DNA of 64,000 nucleotides, taken from the NCBI GenBank assembly GCA_024653345.1, contig JANLFV010000005.1, forward strand, positions 1-64,000, given 5' to 3'. Numbering within the stretch: position 1 is the first letter of the stretch; each line of letters begins with the position of its first letter. The position numbers were made by a program, and so were the translations under genes. Below are positions 57,633-64,000 of the stretch, piece by piece. This DNA comes from Candidatus Acetothermia bacterium (GTDB taxonomy: Bacteria > Bipolaricaulota > Bipolaricaulia > RBG-16-55-9 > JANLFV01). Under the pieces are notes generated by a model that saw nothing but the letters and a program-made list of their open reading frames with translations, did not search any database and had not been told where the DNA came from.

Positions 57633-58839
57633 GCAGCCTCTTCTCCCCTTCGATCTTCTTGATCTCGGTGATGTCCTGGGTCACCTCCATGCAGCCGAAG
57701 TATTCGCCCGCCTTCCCCCAGACCGGGAAGTAACGGATATAGATTAGCCGGCCCTTGAGGTCGAGCCAAAATTCGGCCACCTCCCGCCTCCCGGTCCGGA
57801 AGTCCTCCAGGATCTGATTGACCAGGTGGAGGCTCTTCTGGGGGTGGCACTGCTGGACCTTCCTCCCGAGGACGGCCTTCGTCCGGGTGAAGATCCGCTC
57901 TTCGGGCCGGTTGAAGTAGCGGACGGTATCATCTTTATCGACGAAGGTGATCTCCACCGGGAGGGCATTAAGGAAGGCCTCGAGCTCCTCTTGGGAGAAG
58001 CTCCCGGTCTCGAGCTCGATCAGGCCGGCCCTCTCAGCCTCGGCCTCGACTTGAACCCTGGCGGCCGGCTCCGGCGGCCTGGGGGTGAAGCAGCAGTAGC
58101 CGAGCTCATCGAACTCCGCTCGGATGGCGGGCCACTCCTCTCCCGTGATGACTTTTGAGGCCGCGGGGAAGAGGATGTTGTTCTCCTTGTAGATGTGGCT
58201 TTGGAGCATCTCTTCCAAGGCCGCGGCCTTCTCCGCCAGTTGGCCTGCGAATCCCTCCGGAGCCGCCCCGGCCTCGGCCGCGACCGCGACTTCGACGAGC
58301 CGGGCAAGCTCGCGCTTCAAGCCCCGGAGCTTGTCGTGCTCCTGCCACATGATCGCCGGGGGCTCGGTGATCCCGTGCCTCTCGAGGTAGGGGAAGAGGA
58401 CATTCTCCTCCCGAAGGTAGTGGCTCTCCGCCTCCAAGAGGTGGTGGACGAGCTCCCGCAGCCTCGCCCTATCCGGGCCTTCGCTCTCACTCAGCCCCCG
58501 GGCGAGGCCCGCCAACTCCGCGGCGAACCCGCGAAGCAGTTCGTGCTCCGCCATCAGGATCTGGAGCGGGTGACCCGCTGGGAGCGGGGGCTTCGGCCCC
58601 TCCAATCGCTCCTTGAAGAGGGCGAGGTGGACATCACAGAGCCTTTGGACCTCCTCCCGCGGCAGGCCCTCTCTAATTAGCTCCTCCTCGGCCTTCGCCA
58701 ATTCCTCCGGGGAGAGGCCGGCGATCAGGCCCGCGAATTCCGCCTTCAACCACTCCGGCGGCTCGCCCGCGTGGAGCCGCTTGATCAGCCCCTTGAGGGT
58801 CTCTTTTCTAGCACCAACTTCGCTCGAGTGCTCACTCAT
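57628..58839 (-). CDS. DUF438, hemerythrin HHE and PAS domain protein
   Basis: ATG 58839 follows GGAGG by five bases; an upstream open frame is antisense to glyS and was discarded. The 403-residue protein has DUF438 at the N-terminus (TLKGLIKRLHAGEPPEWLK), a hemerythrin-like HHE domain (ILMAEHELLRGF, HHLLEAESHYLREENVLFP, MWQEHDKLRGLKREL, MLQSHIYKENNILFP) and a C-terminal PAS domain (LNALPVEITFVDKDDTVRYF, CHPQKSLHLVNQILEDF, YFPVWGKAGEYFGCMEVTQD). This family binds oxygen or nitric oxide at the diiron or haem site. It probably senses oxygen or NO for the flavodiiron enzyme next to it. Confidence 0.92.
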   Translation of the reverse strand: MSEHSSEVGARKETLKGLIKRLHAGEPPEWLKAEFAGLIAGLSPEELAKAEEELIREGLPREEVQRLCDVHLALFKERLEGPKPPLPAGHPLQILMAEHELLRGFAAELAGLARGLSESEGPDRARLRELVHHLLEAESHYLREENVLFPYLERHGITEPPAIMWQEHDKLRGLKRELARLVEVAVAAEAGAAPEGFAGQLAEKAAALEEMLQSHIYKENNILFPAASKVITGEEWPAIRAEFDELGYCCFTPRPPEPAARVQVEAEAERAGLIELETGSFSQEELEAFLNALPVEITFVDKDDTVRYFNRPEERIFTRTKAVLGRKVQQCHPQKSLHLVNQILEDFRTGRREVAEFWLDLKGRLIYIRYFPVWGKAGEYFGCMEVTQDITEIKKIEGEKRLL

Positions 58840-58867
58840 TAAGTCCTCCATATTCTTAGCTTGGCTA

Positions 58868-58896
58868 ATTATACCGCCGGACCAAGGGGCGAGCAA
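58868..58896 (-). promoter_or_regulatory. Promoter for the second redox operon
   Basis: TTGCTC (58896-58891), a 17-base spacer and TATAAT (58873-58868). Confidence 0.68.
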
Positions 58897-58908
58897 CTCC
58901 CTCTTGTC

Positions 58909-58937
58909 TTGCATTCCTCCCCGGACTTTGCTAAACA
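58909..58937 (+). promoter_or_regulatory. Promoter for glyS
   Basis: TTGCAT (58909-58914), a 17-base spacer and TAAACA (58932-58937). The short leader holds a GGCGG-based hairpin and AGAGGAG eight bases before the ATG; no T-box elements are seen. Confidence 0.5.
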
Positions 58938-58983
58938 GTGATGGACCGGCGGGACCTCTCCGCCGAATCAGAGGAGTTATCCA

Positions 58984-60288
58984 ATGGAGCAGATCGTTGA
59001 CCTGTGCAAGCAACGGGGCTTTATCTTCCAGGGGAGCGAGATCTACGGCGGGCTCGGGGGCTTCTGGGACTACGGCCCGCTTGGGGTCGAGCTGAAGAAC
59101 AACATCAAGCGGTTGTGGTGGAAGGCGATCGTCCACGACCGCGAGGATGTGGTCGGGCTCGATACGGCGATCATCATGAACCCCCGGGTCTGGGAGGCGA
59201 GCGGCCACCTCACGGAGTTCACCGACCCGATGGTCGACTGCAAGCAGTGCAAGCGCCGCTTCCGGGCCGACGACATCAAGGACCAGACCTGCCCGAGCTG
59301 CGGGGCCATCGGCCAGTTCACCCCCGTCCGGCGGTTCAACCTGATGTTCAAGACCTTCGTCGGGCCGGTGGAGGACGCGAGCGCGCTCGCCTACCTCCGG
59401 CCGGAGACGGCCCAGGGGATCTTCACCAACTTCAAGAATGTCTTGAATACCATGCGCAAGAAGCTCCCCTTCGGGATCGCCCAGATCGGCCGCTCCTTCC
59501 GGAATGAGATCACCCCGGGGGACTTCATCTTCCGGGACCGGGAGTTCGAGCAGATGGAGCTCGAATACTTCGTCAAGCCCGGGGAGGACGAGCGCTGGCA
59601 CAAATACTGGGTCGAGGAGCGCTTTAACTGGTATATCCAAGCCCTGGGCCTGAGGGCGGAGCGGCTCCGCATTCGGGAGCTCCCGAAGGAGGAGCTGGCC
59701 CACTACGCCAAGGCGGCCTATGAGATCGAGTATGACTTCCCGGGGAAGGGCTGGGCCGAGCTGGAGGGGATCGCCAACCGGACCGACTACGATCTTAGGA
59801 GGCACATCGAGTTCAGCGGGAAGGAGCTCTTCTACTTCGACGAGGAGACCGGTGAGCATATCATCCCCTATGTCATCGAGCCCTCGGCGGGGGTGGACCG
59901 GCTCTTCCTCGCCTGCCTGCTCGACGCCTACCATGAGGAGGAGGTCCGCGACCGCAGGAGGGTGGTCCTCCGGCTCAAGCCGGCCCTGGCCCCGATCAAG
60001 GTGGCGGTCCTCCCGCTGTTGGCCAACCGGCCGGAGATCGTGAGCCTCGCGCGGGAGATCACCGCCAGGCTCAAGCCGAAGTTCACTACGATGTATGACG
60101 ACACCGCCTCGATCGGGCGGCTTTATCGCCGGCAGGACGAGATCGGGACCCCTTACTGCGTGACCGTCGATGTCCAGTCCCTCACCGACCATCAGGTCAC
60201 GGTCCGCGAGCGGGATACCATGGAGCAAATCAGGGTCCCGATTGACCAGCTTCCCAGGCTCCTGGAGGAGAAGCTCGCTTTAGCCTAG
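58984..60288 (+). CDS. glyS: Glycyl-tRNA synthetase (alpha2 type)
   Basis: The 434-residue class II synthetase begins GFIFQGSEIYGGLGGFWDYGP, the dimeric GlyRS signature. It has a zinc-knuckle insert (CKQCKRRF and CPSCGAIGQF), motif 2 (GIAQIGRSFRNEITP with FRDREFEQMELEYF), motif 3 (EPSAGVDRLFLACL) and the anticodon-binding domain (VAVLPLLANRPEIV). This is the archaeal/eukaryotic and Gram-positive form rather than the alpha2-beta2 form. Confidence 0.97.
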   Translation: MEQIVDLCKQRGFIFQGSEIYGGLGGFWDYGPLGVELKNNIKRLWWKAIVHDREDVVGLDTAIIMNPRVWEASGHLTEFTDPMVDCKQCKRRFRADDIKDQTCPSCGAIGQFTPVRRFNLMFKTFVGPVEDASALAYLRPETAQGIFTNFKNVLNTMRKKLPFGIAQIGRSFRNEITPGDFIFRDREFEQMELEYFVKPGEDERWHKYWVEERFNWYIQALGLRAERLRIRELPKEELAHYAKAAYEIEYDFPGKGWAELEGIANRTDYDLRRHIEFSGKELFYFDEETGEHIIPYVIEPSAGVDRLFLACLLDAYHEEEVRDRRRVVLRLKPALAPIKVAVLPLLANRPEIVSLAREITARLKPKFTTMYDDTASIGRLYRRQDEIGTPYCVTVDVQSLTDHQVTVRERDTMEQIRVPIDQLPRLLEEKLALA

Positions 60289-60312
60289 GGCCTGAGGGCC
60301 CAGAGGAAACAG

Positions 60313-60513
60313 ATGAGACCTTGGCAGAATCTGGCCGGCAAGTTGGCCGATAAGCTGATGGACCTGGCCAACTTCACCGCCGGTGCCCTCATCATCGGCC
60401 AGCTCATCAGCGGGCGGCCCTTCGACTGGACCATAGCGGCCTTGGGGCTCGGGGTCTGGATAGCACTTTACATCATCGCGTCCATTGCGGTATTATTAGG
60501 CCGAGGTGAGTGA
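60313..60513 (+). CDS. Small membrane protein, unknown
   Basis: A 66-residue protein 24 bases after glyS with one or two hydrophobic segments (FTAGALIIGQLISG and ALGLGVWIALYIIASIAVLL) and a charged N-terminus. The pattern resembles DUF6722-like small membrane proteins; not firmly assigned. It precedes another tiny membrane gene by three bases. Confidence 0.6.
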   Translation: MRPWQNLAGKLADKLMDLANFTAGALIIGQLISGRPFDWTIAALGLGVWIALYIIASIAVLLGRGE

Positions 60514-60516
60514 GCT

Positions 60517-62158
<1,642 letters not shown>

Positions 62159-62164
62159 ATTGAG

Positions 62165-62183
62165 GGGCTCGGGGGGCGAGCCC
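62165..62183. terminator. Hairpin between converging proS and thioesterase genes
   Basis: GGGCTCG (62165-62171) and CGAGCCC (62177-62183) form a perfect 7-bp stem with a GGGGG loop. No T tract. Confidence 0.4.
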
Positions 62184-62191
62184 GAGCTGAA

Positions 62192-62539
62192 TCAAGAGGC
62201 GATCCCTTCGATGACGACGAATGTGCCTGTCCCGATGGCATAGAGCCTCCCATCAGGGCCGGTGATGCGCATCTCCGCCACATCGACCCGCCTCCCGCGA
62301 TGGATGAACTCCCCGACGGCTTCCAAGTCCACCCGGGAGGCGGGCTCGAGGAGGTGGATGTTGAGGCTGACGGTTGCGAGCCAGACATTCTCATGGAGGG
62401 CGGCAGCGGCGAACCAGCCCGCGGTGTCGAGCAGCGTGGTCATGATCCCGCCGTGGACCCCGCCGAGGGCGTGGTCGAAGTCCGGATTGTAAGGGAGGTG
62501 GACATGGGCCCGGCCATCCCCATCGTAGGAGAGGCTCAT
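62192..62539 (-). CDS. PaaI-type hotdog thioesterase, N-terminus in doubt
   Basis: The 115-residue product has the PaaI core LGGVHGGIMTTLLDTAGWFAA with the HGG motif, LATVSLNIHLLEPAS and GRRVDVAEMRI. Family members begin with a helix such as SPIARxxGM. Here that helix (NSPIARSFG) is encoded just upstream of ATG 62539 in the same frame, but the only ATG for it, at 62605, is cut by an in-frame TAG at 62587-62585. The protein is therefore either N-terminally shortened or starts at CTG 62584. It hydrolyses acyl-CoA thioesters if active. Confidence 0.75.
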   Translation of the reverse strand: MSLSYDGDGRAHVHLPYNPDFDHALGGVHGGIMTTLLDTAGWFAAAALHENVWLATVSLNIHLLEPASRVDLEAVGEFIHRGRRVDVAEMRITGPDGRLYAIGTGTFVVIEGIAS

Positions 62540-62601
62540 CCCGAAGCTCCGGGCGATTGGGGAATTGGAGAATCTTCGGATCAGCTAAGCCTGCCGTGCG
62601 G

Positions 62602-62694
62602 TCATCTCAGCTCCAGCCGCATCGGCGGCAACTCTTCATCATCCCGAGCGATGTGGAAGCCGTGCTTCAGGTAGAATTCGACCGGCCTGAAAGG
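62602..62694 (-). pseudogene. GNAT acetyltransferase C-terminal fragment (duplicate)
   Basis: The frame reads PVEFYLKHGFHIARDDEEL then PPMRLELR and stops at 62602. It repeats the last 30 residues of the intact GNAT protein at 63138-63698 (FYLKHGFHIRRDDEEFPLM), with roughly 86 percent base identity over 77 bases. The remainder of the gene is absent; the DUF433 gene occupies its place. Confidence 0.8.
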
Positions 62695-62696
62695 AA

Positions 62697-63050
62697 TCAC
62701 TCAGGGCAGCGGATCCGCACCCGCCCCGGCTCCACAATGATCAGATTGCCCATGATGTCGCTCTCCCCAAGCCCTGCCAGCCCTCGCCGGATCTCCTCAT
62801 TGATCCTCTTGGTCGAAAGCTCATTAGGAAACCGGGCGATCTCCTGAGCCACCAGTCGGGCAGCGTAGGCCAGGGCAGCTAGCACATCCTCGCGCTCCAG
62901 CTCATACTCACGCATGACTTCTTCCATGGACATGCCGCCCGCGAGCTTGCCCAGGACCAGTTCCACAGGCACTCGTGTCCCCCGAATGACCGGCTTGCCG
63001 AAGCGGACTCGTTCATCGACCACGATCCGCGGAGCGATCTCCACCGCCAT
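62697..63050 (-). CDS. DUF433 protein (VapB-like antitoxin family)
   Basis: ATG 63050 follows GAGGTGA. The 117-residue protein has the DUF433 core RIVVDERVRFGKPVIRGTRVPVE, VLGKLAGGMSMEEVMREYELEREDVLAAL, then a C-terminal extension of about 35 residues (RFPNELSTKRINEEIRRGLAG, IIVEPGRVRIRCPE). DUF433 proteins usually pair with a DUF5615 toxin; none is adjacent. It sits between an intact GNAT gene and a duplicate of that gene's 3' end. Confidence 0.85.
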   Translation of the reverse strand: MAVEIAPRIVVDERVRFGKPVIRGTRVPVELVLGKLAGGMSMEEVMREYELEREDVLAALAYAARLVAQEIARFPNELSTKRINEEIRRGLAGLGESDIMGNLIIVEPGRVRIRCPE

Positions 63051-63137
63051 TCTTATCACCTCAACCTGCTTGCATTATCCTCCAAATCGCGGAGAGGGTC
63101 AAAAGGACTTCCCGCTGAGGCCGGTCCCAGCGCCCGA

Positions 63138-63698
63138 TCAGCCGCTCTCCTCTAACTCCAGCCGCATCAGCGGGAATTCCTCATCGTCGCGGCGGATGTG
63201 GAAGCCGTGCTTCAGGTAGAACTTGACCGGCCCGACGGGGTTCTCCGGGCTCCCGCGCCGGGCGAAGGCCTCGACAGCCTTGAGCCCCCTCGAGCGGAGC
63301 TCGTCCAAGATGCCCTTGAGGAGCAGGCTCCCCAGCCCTCGGCCCCTATGTTCTCTTGCGGGGATGAAGAGGCAGGCGATCAGGGCCGCATCCTCGCTCA
63401 CCGGCCCGGCGGGGTAATTCCTCGAGTTCGGGAGAAATCGGGCCGGGGCATACTCGGCGTAGCCTATGGCCTTTCCGTCGAGATAAAGGAGCTTACCGCA
63501 GGGCCCGAACTCGGCCCGGACTAGCCGGAGCCAGGCTAGCTTCCGCTGGAACATTTCCCCCTTCTTCCCCTCGGCCGGGTCGAGCAATAGCTCGGGCTCC
63601 TCCCAGTAGAGGCACCACTTGCAACTGTAGGGGCGACTCGCCCACTCCGGGGCCTCGATGAGGTTCTCCTCGGTCAGGTCGAGGAGCTCGGCCTTCAT
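63138..63698 (-). CDS. GNAT family N-acetyltransferase
   Basis: The 186-residue protein has the GNAT acetyl-CoA site ACLFIPAREHRGRGLGSLLL (Q/RxxGxG/A as RGRGLG), preceded by GKLLYLDGKAIGYAEYAP and followed by VEAFARRGSPENPVG and FYLKHGFHI. An N-terminal CKWCLYWEEPE segment is common in this subfamily. Substrate unknown. It overlaps the HAD gene by four bases (ATGA). Confidence 0.9.
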   Translation of the reverse strand: MKAELLDLTEENLIEAPEWASRPYSCKWCLYWEEPELLLDPAEGKKGEMFQRKLAWLRLVRAEFGPCGKLLYLDGKAIGYAEYAPARFLPNSRNYPAGPVSEDAALIACLFIPAREHRGRGLGSLLLKGILDELRSRGLKAVEAFARRGSPENPVGPVKFYLKHGFHIRRDDEEFPLMRLELEESG

Positions 63699-64000
63699 AA
63701 TTTAGCCTCCTTCCAGCTTAGCTCGGCCAGCGCCTGTGGGAGCTCCCCGAGCGAGCCGACCTCGAGGTCCGGCTCGTGGGCCGGTGTGAGCGGCTCCTGC
63801 TTCGCATAGGGCCCGACGAGGACCCGGACGGTCAAGAGCCCCAAGAGCTTGGCGGGGAAGGTGTCAAGATCGAGCCGATCCCCGACCATCGCCGCCTCCT
63901 CCGGCCCGACCTCCAAGGAGTCGAGGATCACCTGGAAGAAGAGGGGATCGGGCTTGGCCACCCCCATCTCCTCGGAGACGAGCCGGAAGCGGAAGTAGCG
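63695..64000 (-). CDS. HAD-superfamily hydrolase, C-terminal part (5' end outside window)
   Basis: The leftward frame is open at the right edge and reads VAKPDPLFFQVILDSL, then MVGDRLDLDTFPAKLLGL, the HAD motif III/IV region with Lys and GDxxxxD. HAD enzymes are phosphatases or related hydrolases with an N-terminal DxD, which lies outside the window. An internal ATG at 63967 is not the true start, because sequence typical of the fold precedes it. It is coupled to the GNAT gene. Confidence 0.85.
   Translation of the reverse strand, partial: RYFRFRLVSEEMGVAKPDPLFFQVILDSLEVGPEEAAMVGDRLDLDTFPAKLLGLLTVRVLVGPYAKQEPLTPAHEPDLEVGSLGELPQALAELSWKEAKL

Noticed and set aside
58938-58983. T-box leader before glyS
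   Set aside because: The leader is only about 45 bases and lacks the T-box sequence and specifier loop.
58840-60228. Upstream extension of the hemerythrin/PAS gene to 866 codons
   Set aside because: The extension is antisense to glyS. The SD and family start point to ATG 58839.

Overview
The window is about 64 kb of dense, GC-rich bacterial chromosome. Genes are tightly packed, with ATGA overlaps in operons and many GTG/TTG starts. A strict or near-strict anaerobe is indicated by superoxide reductase, rubrerythrin, two flavodiiron proteins, 1-Cys peroxiredoxin, ferritin, a Dps-like protein and a Fur/PerR regulator. An archaeal/eukaryotic-type ProRS and an alpha2-type GlyRS suggest a deep-branching, perhaps thermophilic lineage. 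Candidatus Bipolaricaulota (Acetothermia) would fit, but that is inference; no rRNA or tRNA gene was seen to settle it.

Layout. 1-5.2 kb is an accessory, decaying zone: the 5' part of an IS5-type transposase inserted in a PrcB-like lipoprotein gene, an S8 protease interrupted by TGA, palindromic repeats around hicBA, and a lemA with an altered 3' end. 5.3-18 kb holds an aminotransferase and a nine-gene leftward operon of MoxR ATPase, DUF58, von Willebrand factor A (VWA) and TPM-domain membrane proteins. 18-21 kb has a secreted LTD/PKD/dockerin/cohesin-like protein and a cohesin-like lipoprotein. 21-29 kb has pckA, an opine-dehydrogenase remnant, mscS, rpsT-secF-recJ and a membrane-fused TagA-type glycosyltransferase. 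29.5-32.1 kb is a lower-GC accessory island: a PD-(D/E)XK nuclease with a RAMA domain, a DUF3800 gene interrupted by TGA, and a damaged second hicBA. 32.1-38.7 kb is core: yidC-jag-mnmE, then ribE-ribBA-ribH divergently.

38.7-43.8 kb mixes an Lrp ligand-binding-domain protein, a saccharopine-dehydrogenase-like enzyme, a CRP-like protein lacking its DNA-binding domain and a secreted hydrolase. 43.8-51.3 kb is an oxygen-defence block: dpsL, perR, flavodiiron protein, rubrerythrin, ferritin, peroxiredoxin and superoxide reductase, running directly into lipA and lpdA. 52-58.8 kb is a second redox operon: DUF438/hemerythrin/PAS protein, second flavodiiron protein, molybdopterin oxidoreductase, peroxiredoxin-nitroreductase fusion, tryptophanase-like lyase, then overlapping thymidine and deoxynucleoside kinases. 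59-64 kb has glyS, proS, a thioesterase, a DUF433 protein, a GNAT acetyltransferase and a partial HAD hydrolase.

Many promoters can be read by eye as TTGNNN-N17/18-TANNNT. In several genes without a Shine-Dalgarno (SD) sequence the -10 hexamer lies only 7-10 nt before the start codon, which points to leaderless mRNAs. rpsT appears to start at ATT. No CRISPR array, rRNA or tRNA gene was seen.
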